Assembly: GCA_947488595.1 (NCBI GenBank)
Contig: CANKZI010000008.1
Span: forward strand, 1 to 64,000
DNA: 64,000 bases
Source: Flavobacteriaceae bacterium
GTDB lineage: Bacteria > Bacteroidota > Bacteroidia > Flavobacteriales > Flavobacteriaceae
Direction of reading: 5' to 3'
Position 1 is the stretch's first letter. Each line of letters starts with the position of its first letter. Shown in pieces: positions 25,079 through 34,254 of this stretch. The notes under the pieces are model-generated. The model was not told the DNA's origin. It did no database searches and was given only the letters and a program-made list of their open reading frames with translations. Both the position numbers and the translations under genes were made by a program.

Positions 25079-26095
25079 ATGAAATTGTATAAAATAGCCA
25101 TTGGATTTGTGTTTTTCTTCACTGCATTTATGTTCAATTCGTGCGAAACAGAACCAATAGATCCCGCGGTTTTAGATAATATCAATAATCCAGAAAATCC
25201 CAATAATACTGCGGGTTTTTTTAAAGTTGATTTTAATGGCGGTACCTATGTGGCCACAACTAGAACTGCGATTATTGACAATGGTGTCATTTTAATTGGT
25301 GGAAGCAGAGGCAATAATGGAGAGAACATTGGAATTATTCTTGACGGCACCACCACAGGTAATTATACCGAAAGTGCAATTATTTCCTATAATCCAAGTG
25401 CTGCTTCAGAGTTTGATTATGTCAATCTCGATGCCGATTTTATTTCAAATGGTATCGTTGTTATAACCGAAATTAATACAACAACAAAAATAATAAGCGG
25501 TACTTTTAATTTTACCGGTAATTGGTCGGATTATGATGATGCTAATGCGCCAACTTCAATTGCATTTACAAATGGAAGTTTTTCAATTCCTTACACAACC
25601 AATAGTCCAGACCCAGATCCAGATCCGCTGCAGGGAACTTTTACTGTAGCTATTGATGAGGTTCCCTTTGTTGCCAATAGTATTATCGCTGTGCAATCTG
25701 AGGCAATTGATCCGGCTACCAATTTGCCATTGATTAATCCCGAGACCAACCTGCCTTTTGTTAGTTATTCAATAGCAGGAAAGTACAATGAAACAAAAAT
25801 TGTAACCATTCAGTTTATAGAAACCAGTGAAAATGTTTATGACATTCCTGATGGTGGATTGATTACTTACATTCCAAATGCTTTGAATCCAGCAGAAACA
25901 TTCGTCGGAAACAATTTTTCAACTTTAGAAACGGTGGGTAATATAACAATAACTTCAAACAATACAACTACACGAAAGATTTCTGGGACCTTTAAATGTA
26001 TAGTTTCATTAATTGATTTCAATACTGGTGAGGTTACCGCAACAAAACAATTAACAAATGGCGTGCTTACCGATGTTTATTATACAATTGATTAG
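25079..26095 (+). CDS. Lipoprotein with two tandem DUF6252-like domains
   Basis: 338 aa. Signal peptide and lipobox MKLYKIAIGFVFFFTAFMFN-SC (Cys22). Two homologous halves follow: about residues 46-165 (FKVDFNGGTYVATTRTAII ... ISGTFNFTG) and 188-335 (FTVAIDEVPFVANSIIAVQ ... ISGTFKCIV). They are joined by an Asp-Pro repeat linker (PDPDPDP). The domain resembles the DUF6252 beta-sandwich lipoproteins common in Flavobacteriia; function unknown. Probably on the outer membrane. A terminator follows at 26119. Confidence 0.7.
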   Translation: MKLYKIAIGFVFFFTAFMFNSCETEPIDPAVLDNINNPENPNNTAGFFKVDFNGGTYVATTRTAIIDNGVILIGGSRGNNGENIGIILDGTTTGNYTESAIISYNPSAASEFDYVNLDADFISNGIVVITEINTTTKIISGTFNFTGNWSDYDDANAPTSIAFTNGSFSIPYTTNSPDPDPDPLQGTFTVAIDEVPFVANSIIAVQSEAIDPATNLPLINPETNLPFVSYSIAGKYNETKIVTIQFIETSENVYDIPDGGLITYIPNALNPAETFVGNNFSTLETVGNITITSNNTTTRKISGTFKCIVSLIDFNTGEVTATKQLTNGVLTDVYYTID

Positions 26096-26118
26096 TATTC
26101 TTGATGGCAAAAGTAATT

Positions 26119-26143
26119 AATCCCGCCAGCCGGGATTTTTTTT
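26119..26143 (+). terminator. Intrinsic terminator after the duplicated lipoprotein gene
   Basis: Stem AATCCCG / CGGGATT (26119-26125, 26131-26137), 5-nt loop, run of eight T. Confidence 0.88.
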
Positions 26144-26232
26144 ATGGCACAAAGATTGACTTCCTTGTTTGAATTTAATAACAAAATTACATTTAACTAT
26201 TGATTTTCAGTCCAATAAATAGCGTAATACGT

Positions 26233-26240
26233 TAACTTTG
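26233..26240 (+). promoter_or_regulatory. -7 box of lon
   Basis: TAACTTTG matches TAnnTTTG, 46 nt before the lon ATG. No clear -33 box and no CIRCE-like heat-shock repeat were seen. Confidence 0.45.
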
Positions 26241-26286
26241 TAAGGCTGTTATGCTATGTTTAATGACAAAATGACTTAAATACGAT

Positions 26287-28737
26287 ATGTCGAACCACAA
26301 AATAACCACTATTGACAACTTGTCACTTCAGGAAATTGATTCACAATCCGAATTAATTCCACTACTAACACCCGAAGACGAAGAGGAAATGAACAACGAA
26401 CAATTGCCAGAAGCGTTGGCAATTTTACCTTTGCGTAATACCGTTTTGTTTCCAGGTGTTGTTATTCCGATTACTGCAGGAAGAGACAAATCGATTAAAT
26501 TGATCAACGATGCCAATGCTGCCGGAAAAATCATCGGTGTGGTTTCTCAAATTAATGAAGAAGATGAAGATCCATCGCAAAACGACATCAATCGGGTAGG
26601 GACGGTGGCACAAATACTTCGTGTGCTGAAAATGCCTGATGGCAATACAACTGTAATTCTCCAAGGTAAAAAACGTTTCGAAATTGACACGGTTATAACC
26701 GAATTGCCTTATATTAAAGCCACCATAAAAGAAGTTCCAGAAAAGCGTCCTAAAAAAGGGGAAAAAGAATTTTCGGCCATTATCGATTCGCTAAAAGATC
26801 TTGCTACACAGATCATACAAGAAAGTCCAAACATACCCACAGAAGCTACTTTTGCCATCAAAAATATCGAAAGTCAATCGTTTTTGGTCAATTTTGTTTC
26901 TTCTAACATGAATCTTTCTGTTAAAGAAAAGCAGGAGTTGCTACAAATTAATAATTTAAAAGACAGGGCCTTAGAAACATTGCGTTTTATGAATATTGAG
27001 TTGCAAAAACTCGAATTGAAAAACGACATTCAATCCAAAGTGCGTTTTGATTTGGATCAACAGCAACGCGAGTATTTTTTGCACCAGCAAATGAAAACCA
27101 TTCAAGAAGAATTGGGCGGCGTTTCACATGAGCAAGAAATGGATGACATGCGCGAAAAGGCAAAAGCCAAAAAATGGGATGAGAAAACCCAGAAGCATTT
27201 TGATAAAGAATTGTCAAAAATGCAACGTATGAATCCTCAAGCACCCGATTTTGGCATCCAAAGAAATTATATGGAACTGTTTTTAGAATTGCCTTGGAAC
27301 CATTATTCAAAAGACAATTTCGATTTAAAACGTGCCTCAAAAATATTAGACAATGATCATTTTGGTCTTGAGGATGTCAAAAAACGAATGATTGAGCACT
27401 TGGCAGTTTTAAAATTACGCAACGATATGAAGTCGCCAATTTTGTGTTTGACAGGCCCTCCAGGCGTAGGAAAAACATCGATTGGAAAGTCAATTGCCAA
27501 AGCTTTGGGTCGCGAGTATGTTAGGGTTTCATTGGGCGGATTGCGAGATGAAGCTGAAATTAGAGGCCATCGAAAAACCTATATTGGCGCCATGCCAGGA
27601 AGGATTATTCAAAGTATTAAAAAAGCAGGCACTTCTAATCCTGTGTTTGTATTAGACGAAATTGATAAACTTTCTACAAGCCATCAAGGTGACCCTTCCT
27701 CGGCATTGTTAGAAGTTTTGGATCCAGAACAAAATAGCGAATTTTATGACAATTTTTTGGAAATGGGATATGATTTGTCGAAAGTCATGTTCATCGCTAC
27801 TTCCAATAATATTGCTTCAGTGCAACCTGCATTGAAAGACCGAATGGAAATTATCAAAATGTCAGGTTATACAATTGAAGAAAAAGTCGAAATCGCACGT
27901 CAGCATTTGTTTCCGAAACAATTGGCAGCACACGGCTTGACAACCAAGCAACTGATAATCGGGAAAAAGCAACTCGAAAAAATTGTCGAAGGCTACACTC
28001 GTGAATCTGGCGTTCGTGGACTCGAAAATAAGATTGCACAAGTCATTCGCAACGCAGCCAAATCAGTCGCAATGGAAGAAACTTATAACATAAAAGTTAC
28101 CGATGACGACATTATAAAAATTCTTGGTGCACCAAGATTAGAACGCGATAAAGCCGAAAGTAATGAAGTGGCTGGTGTAGTTACAGGTTTGGCTTGGACC
28201 AGCGTTGGTGGCGATATCCTTTTTATCGAATCGTTGATTTCTAAAGGAAAAGGTACAATGACCATGACAGGAAATTTAGGAACCGTCATGAAAGAGTCGG
28301 CAACCATCGCATTAGAATTTATTAAATCCAATGCAGAGCAATTGGGTTTAGATCCAGAAATGATTGCCCAACACAACATACACGTTCACGTTCCCGAAGG
28401 CGCAACTCCAAAGGATGGCCCAAGTGCTGGAATTGCATTATTAACCTCGCTTGTTTCGGTGTTTACGCAGAAGAAAGTAAAAAAAGGATTGGCGATGACA
28501 GGCGAAATTACATTGCGAGGCAAAGTATTGCCCGTTGGTGGTATCAAAGAAAAAATCTTAGCTGCCAAACGTGCCAATATCAAAGAAATCATTTTATGTG
28601 CGGAAAATAAATATGACATAGACGAAATCAAATCAGAGTACCTTGATGGCTTGACTTTTCATTATGTAAAAGAGATGAGCGAGGTATTGGCTTTGGCAAT
28701 TACAAATCAAAAAGTGAAACACGCCAAAAAAATCTAA
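26287..28737 (+). CDS. lon: ATP-dependent Lon protease
   Basis: 816 aa, full length for LonA. The N-terminal substrate domain (ALAILPLRNTVLFPGVVIPI, about 43-62) is followed by the AAA+ module with Walker A GPPGVGKTS (about 393-401) and FVLDEIDKL. The C-terminal protease has the catalytic Ser in KDGPSAGIA (near 713) and Lys in GGIKEKILAAK (near 756). Degrades misfolded and regulatory proteins in the cytosol. Monocistronic, with its own promoter box and terminator. Confidence 0.97.
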   Translation: MSNHKITTIDNLSLQEIDSQSELIPLLTPEDEEEMNNEQLPEALAILPLRNTVLFPGVVIPITAGRDKSIKLINDANAAGKIIGVVSQINEEDEDPSQNDINRVGTVAQILRVLKMPDGNTTVILQGKKRFEIDTVITELPYIKATIKEVPEKRPKKGEKEFSAIIDSLKDLATQIIQESPNIPTEATFAIKNIESQSFLVNFVSSNMNLSVKEKQELLQINNLKDRALETLRFMNIELQKLELKNDIQSKVRFDLDQQQREYFLHQQMKTIQEELGGVSHEQEMDDMREKAKAKKWDEKTQKHFDKELSKMQRMNPQAPDFGIQRNYMELFLELPWNHYSKDNFDLKRASKILDNDHFGLEDVKKRMIEHLAVLKLRNDMKSPILCLTGPPGVGKTSIGKSIAKALGREYVRVSLGGLRDEAEIRGHRKTYIGAMPGRIIQSIKKAGTSNPVFVLDEIDKLSTSHQGDPSSALLEVLDPEQNSEFYDNFLEMGYDLSKVMFIATSNNIASVQPALKDRMEIIKMSGYTIEEKVEIARQHLFPKQLAAHGLTTKQLIIGKKQLEKIVEGYTRESGVRGLENKIAQVIRNAAKSVAMEETYNIKVTDDDIIKILGAPRLERDKAESNEVAGVVTGLAWTSVGGDILFIESLISKGKGTMTMTGNLGTVMKESATIALEFIKSNAEQLGLDPEMIAQHNIHVHVPEGATPKDGPSAGIALLTSLVSVFTQKKVKKGLAMTGEITLRGKVLPVGGIKEKILAAKRANIKEIILCAENKYDIDEIKSEYLDGLTFHYVKEMSEVLALAITNQKVKHAKKI

Positions 28738-28765
28738 ATCGCCTGATAAATTACTCATAAAGTTA

Positions 28766-28808
28766 AAAAGTTCAATTTGTATTTACTGCAATTGAACTTT
28801 TACTTTTT
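28766..28808 (+). terminator. Intrinsic terminator after lon
   Basis: 12-bp stem AAAAGTTCAATT / AATTGAACTTTT (28766-28777, 28790-28801), 12-nt loop, T-rich tail. Confidence 0.85.
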
Positions 28809-28881
28809 GTATTTATTTTTATACTAAAAAATAATATCTTCGCGTCTGCGTTCTACTATGCAGAAACAGCGATTGCCCAAT

Positions 28882-29907
28882 ATGTTTAAAAAATCATTTG
28901 TCCTCTTTTATTTTATTTACTGCACCGTATCCTTTGGTCAGATTGGAGGACAATCAGTATATCAGTTTCTCAATTTGGTTACCTCGCCAAGACAAGCAGC
29001 TTTGGGCGGAAAAGTACTTACTATACGGGATTTTGATGTCAACCAGGCGCTTTTTAATCCAGCTACAATTAATCCCGAAATGGACAATCATTTGTCGATC
29101 AATTATGGAAGTTATTTTGGCGAAGTAACCTATGGCACCGCCGCATACGCTTATACTTATGACCGACATTTGCAAACTTTTCATGCCGGAGTGAATTATG
29201 TCAACTACGGTACTTTTGAAGGTAGAGACGAGTTGGGCAATACCACTTCTGATTTTACAGGCAGCGAAATTGCCTTGTCGTTTGGATACGCCTATAATAT
29301 TCCGTATACTGAAATGTATGTTGGTGCGAATGCAAAACTAATTTCTTCGACTTTAGAAAGTTATAATTCTTTTGGTGGTGCAGTCGATTTGGGTTTTCTT
29401 TTTATCGATGAACGCAACGATGTGAATTGGGCTTTTGCTATACGAAATTTAGGCACACAATTGACCACTTATGCTGGAACGACCGAAAGTTTGCCTTTGG
29501 ATGTTACGATTGGTGTATCGCAAGAGCTGGAAAATGTACCCCTACGATGGCATTTGACACTCGAAAATTTGCAGCAATGGAATATCGCTTTTTCAAATCC
29601 TGCAAGGGCAGAAGGTTCAATTGATGGCGGAGCAACCCAAGAAAAGGTTTCAATATTCAACAATGCGTTGCGTCATGTGATTGTTGGTGCCGAATTGTTT
29701 CCGAAAAAAGCGTTTAATTTGCGTGTAGGTTATAATTTCAGAAGAGCAGAAGAACTACGACTTTTGGAACAGCGCAATTTTTCGGGCATTTCTGTTGGTT
29801 TCGGATTACGTTTTAATAAAATCAAGTTTGATTATTCGTATTCACGCTATACTTTGGCAGCCAATACGAGTTTATTTGGATTGACGATTGACTTTGGAGA
29901 AGATTAG
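28882..29907 (+). CDS. porQ: Type IX secretion system protein PorQ
   Basis: 341 aa from the ATG at 28882 (MFKKSFVLFYFIYCTVSFGQ, a signal peptide); an in-frame ATG at 28858 would add eight residues. Outer-membrane beta-barrel of the PorV/PorP group: GGQSVYQFLNLVTSPRQAALGG after the signal peptide and a C-terminal strand ending SLFGLTIDFGED. In T9SS, PorQ with PorZ, PorU and PorV forms the attachment complex that anchors cargo to the cell surface. It therefore serves the sorting-domain proteins at 42008 and 61713. cmk follows after 29 nt and is probably co-transcribed. Confidence 0.92.
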   Translation: MFKKSFVLFYFIYCTVSFGQIGGQSVYQFLNLVTSPRQAALGGKVLTIRDFDVNQALFNPATINPEMDNHLSINYGSYFGEVTYGTAAYAYTYDRHLQTFHAGVNYVNYGTFEGRDELGNTTSDFTGSEIALSFGYAYNIPYTEMYVGANAKLISSTLESYNSFGGAVDLGFLFIDERNDVNWAFAIRNLGTQLTTYAGTTESLPLDVTIGVSQELENVPLRWHLTLENLQQWNIAFSNPARAEGSIDGGATQEKVSIFNNALRHVIVGAELFPKKAFNLRVGYNFRRAEELRLLEQRNFSGISVGFGLRFNKIKFDYSYSRYTLAANTSLFGLTIDFGED

Positions 29908-29936
29908 TAATAAAACAGCCTTATGAGCAAAGCACT

Positions 29937-30623
29937 ATGAAAAAAATTACGATTGCCATTGATGGATTTTCCTCTACAGGAAAAAGCACTGTCGCCAAGC
30001 AACTGGCCAAACATTTGGGTTATGTGTTTGTTGATTCAGGTGCTATGTACCGCGCCATTACCTTTTTTGCGATGGAGCATGGCTATATTTCAAAAGATTT
30101 TTTTGATAAAACCACTTTGATTGCCAGTTTAACAGCAATTGATTTGGCATTTCATTTTAATGCTGATTTGGGTTTTGCGGAAATGTACTTGAACGGAACC
30201 AATGTCGAAAAGGAAATCCGAACCATCGAAGTATCCCAGTTTGTGAGCACCATCGCCGAAGTTTCGGAAGTGCGCAATAAACTTGTTGAACAGCAGCAAG
30301 CCATGGGCAAAAATAAAGGCATTGTGATGGATGGTCGCGATATTGGTACCGTCGTTTTCCCGGATGCGGAATTAAAAATATTCATGACTGCAAGTCCACA
30401 AACCAGAGCACAAAGGCGTTTTGACGAACTCAAATCCAAAGGAGATCATGTAACATTTGATGAAGTATTACAAAACGTTGAAGCCCGCGATTATATCGAT
30501 ACCCACCGAGAAGATTCGCCGTTGGTAAAAGCTAATGACGCCATCGAAATTGATAATTCTCATTTAACTAGAGAAGAACAATTTAAGGCCGTTTTGTTAA
30601 TGGTAGATGAATTACTTAATTAG
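29937..30623 (+). CDS. cmk: Cytidylate kinase
   Basis: 228 aa. Phosphorylates CMP/dCMP with ATP. P-loop GFSSTGKST (residues 9-17), VDSGAMYRA nucleotide-binding segment, MDGRDIGTVVFPDAELKIFM, and the lid/arginine region TRAQRRFDELKSKG with ARDYIDTHREDSPL. Length and motifs are standard. Pairing with porQ appears to be a simple shared transcript, 29 nt apart. Confidence 0.96.
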   Translation: MKKITIAIDGFSSTGKSTVAKQLAKHLGYVFVDSGAMYRAITFFAMEHGYISKDFFDKTTLIASLTAIDLAFHFNADLGFAEMYLNGTNVEKEIRTIEVSQFVSTIAEVSEVRNKLVEQQQAMGKNKGIVMDGRDIGTVVFPDAELKIFMTASPQTRAQRRFDELKSKGDHVTFDEVLQNVEARDYIDTHREDSPLVKANDAIEIDNSHLTREEQFKAVLLMVDELLN

Positions 30624-30720
30624 ATAACTTAAAATCGGTGCTAAATTTCGGCGCTTACTTACTATTAATTATCTTATTATTCATTATCTAATTGACTAAT
30701 TATCAAATTAATTTGCCATT
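30618..30720. repeat. AT-rich inverted repeat region after cmk
   Basis: AATTAGATAA (30618-30627, overlapping the cmk stop) and TTATCTAATT (30684-30693) are exact inverted repeats. Between them is a GC-richer centre (CGGTGC ... GGCGC). The right side continues as degenerate AATTATC/TTATTCA units of about 7 bases to about 30720. The layout (AT heptamer arms, GC centre) recalls the fad operon elements but with a different sequence. Confidence 0.4.
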
Positions 30721-30786
30721 CTTATTTTTAATATTAGATTTACCGACTGTATTTTAAAGTTTACTTAATCTTAACAACTATTTACA

Positions 30787-32040
30787 ATGAGTATAAAAAA
30801 CCGTCTCATATTTATGAGCTTTCTTCAATTTTTTGTTTGGGGCGCATGGTTGATTACTATCGGAACTTATTGTTTCAATACGAAAGGTTGGACGGGGGCA
30901 GAATTTGGAGCGATTTTTTCGACATTAGCGATTTCTTCAATATTCATGCCTGCGATTACCGGAATTATTGCCGATAAATACATGAATGCCGAAAAATTAT
31001 ATGGTTTGTTGCATATTTTTTATGGTTTGGTTTTGCTTTATGTGCCATCAGTTGACAGTCCCGAAACTTTGTATTATGTAATTCTGGCCGCCATGCTATT
31101 TTATATGCCAACGATTTCATTGTCAAATTCAATTGCCTACACGATTTTAAAAAACAATGCGATGGATGTTTTAAAGCAGTTTCCACCGATTCGCGTTTGG
31201 GGTACAATTGGTTTTATTGCCGCCATGTGGATTACAAACTTAACAGGAAACAAAGCTTCTGCCAATCAGTTTTATATTGCTGCTGTTGTCGCGATTGGGT
31301 TGGGAATTTATTCTTTTACCTTGCCAAAATGTCCTCCACAAAAATTAATTGCCTCAGATGCTACATTATCACAGAAGTTAGGATTAGATGCTTTTAAATT
31401 ATTTGGCACTTCCAAAATGGCATTGTTTTTTATTTTCTCTATGTTTTTAGGAGCAGCCTTGCAATTGACCAATATGTATGGTGATACTTTTTTGACAGAT
31501 TTCGAAAAAATTCCGGCTTATGCCGATTCGTTTGGTGTTCGTTATTCGACCATAATATTGTCTATATCTCAAATTTCTGAAACCTTGTTTATTTTGGCAA
31601 TTCCGTTTTTCTTAAAAAAATTCGGAATCAAAAAAGTAATGTTAATGTCAATGATTGCTTGGGTTTTGCGTTTTGCGTTTTTTGCTTACGGCGATCCTGC
31701 AGCGGGGCTATGGATGATTGTTTTGTCGTGTGTAGTATATGGAATGGCTTTTGATTTTTTTAATATTTCAGGTTCTCTTTTTGTAGAAACTACAACAGAT
31801 GCAAAAATTCGGTCAAGCGCCCAAGGGTTGTTTATGATGATGACCAATGGTTTTGGTGCATATATCGGCAGTAAAGTCAGTGGAATTGTAATCGATACTT
31901 ATTTTGTCACAGATGGCAATAAAGACTGGCACAAGATTTGGCTTTCATTCGCTATTTATGCACTGGTTATAGCGATTGCATTTGGTTTTATGTTCAAACA
32001 CAAACACAATCCAGAAGAGGTCGCGGAGATTGTTCATTAA
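30787..32040 (+). CDS. Nucleoside permease, NupG-like (NHS family MFS)
   Basis: 417 aa, about 12 membrane helices. The start IKNRLIFMSFLQFFVWGAWL and the loop QFPPIRVWGTIGFIAAMW near residue 140 are hallmarks of the nucleoside:H+ symporter family (E. coli NupG, XapB). Proton-driven nucleoside uptake across the inner membrane is expected. A terminator follows at 32060. It sits after cmk, which fits pyrimidine salvage, but the 163-nt gap holds repeat sequence, so co-transcription is uncertain. Confidence 0.9.
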   Translation: MSIKNRLIFMSFLQFFVWGAWLITIGTYCFNTKGWTGAEFGAIFSTLAISSIFMPAITGIIADKYMNAEKLYGLLHIFYGLVLLYVPSVDSPETLYYVILAAMLFYMPTISLSNSIAYTILKNNAMDVLKQFPPIRVWGTIGFIAAMWITNLTGNKASANQFYIAAVVAIGLGIYSFTLPKCPPQKLIASDATLSQKLGLDAFKLFGTSKMALFFIFSMFLGAALQLTNMYGDTFLTDFEKIPAYADSFGVRYSTIILSISQISETLFILAIPFFLKKFGIKKVMLMSMIAWVLRFAFFAYGDPAAGLWMIVLSCVVYGMAFDFFNISGSLFVETTTDAKIRSSAQGLFMMMTNGFGAYIGSKVSGIVIDTYFVTDGNKDWHKIWLSFAIYALVIAIAFGFMFKHKHNPEEVAEIVH

Positions 32041-32059
32041 AGATTTTTAATTAAAACAT

Positions 32060-32096
32060 AACCCTTTCTTAGTTTGATACTGTGAAAGGGTTTTTT
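32060..32096 (+). terminator. Intrinsic terminator after the nucleoside permease gene
   Basis: Stem AACCCTTTC / GAAAGGGTT (32060-32068, 32084-32092) followed by a T run to 32096. Confidence 0.87.
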
Positions 32097-32136
32097 AGTT
32101 TATTGTATAAAAAGTGATTGAAATTAACAGGTGAAT

Positions 32137-32216
32137 TTTAGCCCTGACCGCAGCGGCATCCTTTTGTTGGCTTCTTTAGCCAGCAAAAGATATAGCGGAG
32201 GGCAGGAAAAAGCTTC
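32137..32216. repeat. REP-like structured intergenic element (Flavobacterium type)
   Basis: An 80-bp GC-richer block. The core hairpin is CTTTTGTTGGCT / AGCCAGCAAAAG (32161-32172, 32178-32189, one G-T pair). It is framed by AGCGGCATC and ATAGCGGAG, then by CCCTG (32142-32146) and CAGG (32203-32206), with AGCTTC at the end. I recall this layout (CCTG...AGCGG-ATCC-hairpin-GAT-AGCGG...CAGG...AGCT) as recurring in Flavobacterium genomes; only one copy is in this window, so that cannot be shown here. Confidence 0.6.
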
Positions 32217-32281
32217 TAATAGACATAAAACCGATAATGCGCCTATTTTCGAGTAGGAATTCCTTTAAATCTCAATTAAAT

Positions 32282-32312
32282 TTTGCCAATCAAAAATAAA
32301 AATTTACTTTTG
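32282..32312 (+). promoter_or_regulatory. rpsA promoter, perfect Bacteroidota consensus
   Basis: TTTG (32282-32285), 19-nt spacer, TACTTTTG (32305-32312). This is an exact TTTG-N19-TAnnTTTG match, the best in the window, as expected for a highly expressed ribosomal protein gene. The leader to the ATG is about 110 nt. Confidence 0.85.
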
Positions 32313-32331
32313 CAGACCTTTTGGCTGAGCA

Positions 32332-32398
32332 GCGTTTCCTTTAGGTTTTATATAATTAAGTAAAACAACTTCTGTTTTTCTATCGCATCAAGAAACGC
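32332..32398 (+). promoter_or_regulatory. Possible structured rpsA leader
   Basis: GCGTTTC (32332-32338) and GAAACGC (32392-32398) are exact inverted repeats within the untranslated leader and can close a 53-nt loop, ending 32 nt before the ATG. Ribosomal protein S1 genes are often autoregulated through their leaders. Whether this stem does so is unknown. Confidence 0.35.
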
Positions 32399-32430
32399 AA
32401 GGAATTCAGAATACAAATTTTTTATCAGAT

Positions 32431-34197
32431 ATGTCTGAAGTTAAATCACAAGAACAGTTTTTAGCCGATTTTAACTGGCACAATTTTCAAGAAGGAATTG
32501 ATGCAGTTGACGAAAAAAACTTATTAGAATTTGAAGAATTAGTTACAAAAACATTCATCAACACAGATCAAGAAGAAGTTGTTGAAGGTGTTGTAGTAAG
32601 AATCACCGACAGAGATGCTATTGTTGACATCAACGCCAAATCGGAAGGTGTAATTTCTTTGAACGAATTCCGTTACAACCCGAACTTAAAAGTAGGCGAC
32701 AAAGTAGAAGTATTGATTGACATCCGTGAGGATAAAACAGGTCAGTTGGTATTGTCGCACAGAAAAGCGCGTACAATCAAAGCTTGGGATAGAGTAATTT
32801 CGGCTAACGAAACAGGAGAAATCGTGAATGGTTTTGTAAAATGCAGAACTAAAGGCGGTATGATTGTTGACGTTTTCGGAATTGAAGCATTTTTGCCAGG
32901 ATCTCAAATTGATGTTAAACCAATTAGAGATTACGATCAATATGTGAACAAAATGATGGAATTTAAAGTGGTGAAAATCAACCACGAATTCAAAAATGTT
33001 GTCGTTTCTCACAAAGCGCTTATCGAAGCGGATATTGAAGTACAGAAAAAAGAAATCATCGGTCAATTGCAAAAAGGACAAGTATTAGAAGGTGTTGTTA
33101 AAAACATTACTTCTTATGGTGTCTTTATTGATTTAGGTGGAGTTGACGGATTAATTCACATTACTGATTTGTCTTGGAGTAGAATCAATCACCCAAGTGA
33201 AGTATTGGAATTAGATCAAAAATTAAATGTAGTAATCTTGGATTTCGATGACGAAAAAACAAGAATTCAACTTGGATTGAAACAATTGAACGCGCACCCA
33301 TGGGACGCTTTAGATGCGGAACTAAAAGTTGGTGATAAAGTGAAAGGTAAAGTAGTTGTAATAGCTGATTATGGTGCATTTATCGAAGTTGCCGAAGGTG
33401 TTGAAGGTTTGATTCACGTTTCTGAAATGTCATGGTCAACGCATTTGCGTTCGGCTCAAGATTTCGTAAAAGTGGGTGATATTGTTGAAGGTGTTATTTT
33501 GACTTTGGACAGAGATGACCGTAAAATGTCATTGGGTATCAAACAATTGACGCAAGATCCATGGACCGATATTACATCTAAATATCCTGTTGGTTCTAAG
33601 CACACAGGAATTGTTAGAAACTTTACGAACTTCGGAATTTTTGTAGAATTGGAAGAAGGTATCGATGGATTGATTTATATCTCAGATTTGTCTTGGACTA
33701 AAAAAATCAAGCATCCATCAGAATTCGTAAACGTTGGCGAAAAATTAGACGTTGTAGTATTAGAATTGGATGTTGACGGACGCAAATTATCGTTGGGTCA
33801 CAAACAAACTACTGCTAACCCTTGGGACAAACATGAAGAAGCTTTTGCTGTTGGAACCATCCATTCAGGTGAGATTTCTGAAATTGTTGACAAAGGCGCA
33901 ACGGTTGAATTTGGAGAAGATGTAGTGGCTTTTATTCCGACACGTCACCTTGAAAAAGAGGATGGTAAGAAATTGAAAAAAGGCGAGACTGCAGATTTCA
34001 AAGTGATTGAATTTAACAAAGAATTCAAAAGAGTAGTTGCATCGCACACTGCCATTTTCCGAGAGGAAGAAGAAAAAAATGCAAAAGCGGTTAACGAAGC
34101 AGTTGCTTCAAACAACAATGCTGGTGCATCAACGTTAGGTGATAACAACGATATTCTTGCCGAATTGAAAGCTAAAATGGAAAAAGGAGGGAAGTAA
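32431..34197 (+). CDS. rpsA: 30S ribosomal protein S1
   Basis: 588 aa with six S1 (OB-fold) domains. Clear repeats are EGVVVRITDRDAIVDINAKS (about 48-67), NGFVKCRTKGGMIVDVFGIE, EGVVKNITSYGVFIDLGGVD, KGKVVVIADYGAFIEVAEGV, TGIVRNFTNFGIFVELEEGI and SGEISEIVDKGATVEFGEDV. Binds mRNA and recruits it to the 30S subunit, which matters in Bacteroidota because they hardly use Shine-Dalgarno pairing. A charged tail with Asn/Ala follows the last domain. Monocistronic, between a consensus promoter and a terminator. Confidence 0.97.
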   Translation: MSEVKSQEQFLADFNWHNFQEGIDAVDEKNLLEFEELVTKTFINTDQEEVVEGVVVRITDRDAIVDINAKSEGVISLNEFRYNPNLKVGDKVEVLIDIREDKTGQLVLSHRKARTIKAWDRVISANETGEIVNGFVKCRTKGGMIVDVFGIEAFLPGSQIDVKPIRDYDQYVNKMMEFKVVKINHEFKNVVVSHKALIEADIEVQKKEIIGQLQKGQVLEGVVKNITSYGVFIDLGGVDGLIHITDLSWSRINHPSEVLELDQKLNVVILDFDDEKTRIQLGLKQLNAHPWDALDAELKVGDKVKGKVVVIADYGAFIEVAEGVEGLIHVSEMSWSTHLRSAQDFVKVGDIVEGVILTLDRDDRKMSLGIKQLTQDPWTDITSKYPVGSKHTGIVRNFTNFGIFVELEEGIDGLIYISDLSWTKKIKHPSEFVNVGEKLDVVVLELDVDGRKLSLGHKQTTANPWDKHEEAFAVGTIHSGEISEIVDKGATVEFGEDVVAFIPTRHLEKEDGKKLKKGETADFKVIEFNKEFKRVVASHTAIFREEEEKNAKAVNEAVASNNNAGASTLGDNNDILAELKAKMEKGGK

Positions 34198-34225
34198 TTC
34201 TTGATTTTTTTTAAATTATAGAAAG

Positions 34226-34254
34226 CCTCACAGTGATGTGAGGTTTTTTTTTTT
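34226..34254 (+). terminator. Intrinsic terminator after rpsA
   Basis: Stem CCTCAC / GTGAGG (34226-34231, 34238-34243), 6-nt loop AGTGAT, then eleven T. Confidence 0.9.

Noticed and set aside
26233..26286. CIRCE or other heat-shock operator at lon
   Set aside because: No inverted repeat of that type was found in the lon leader.
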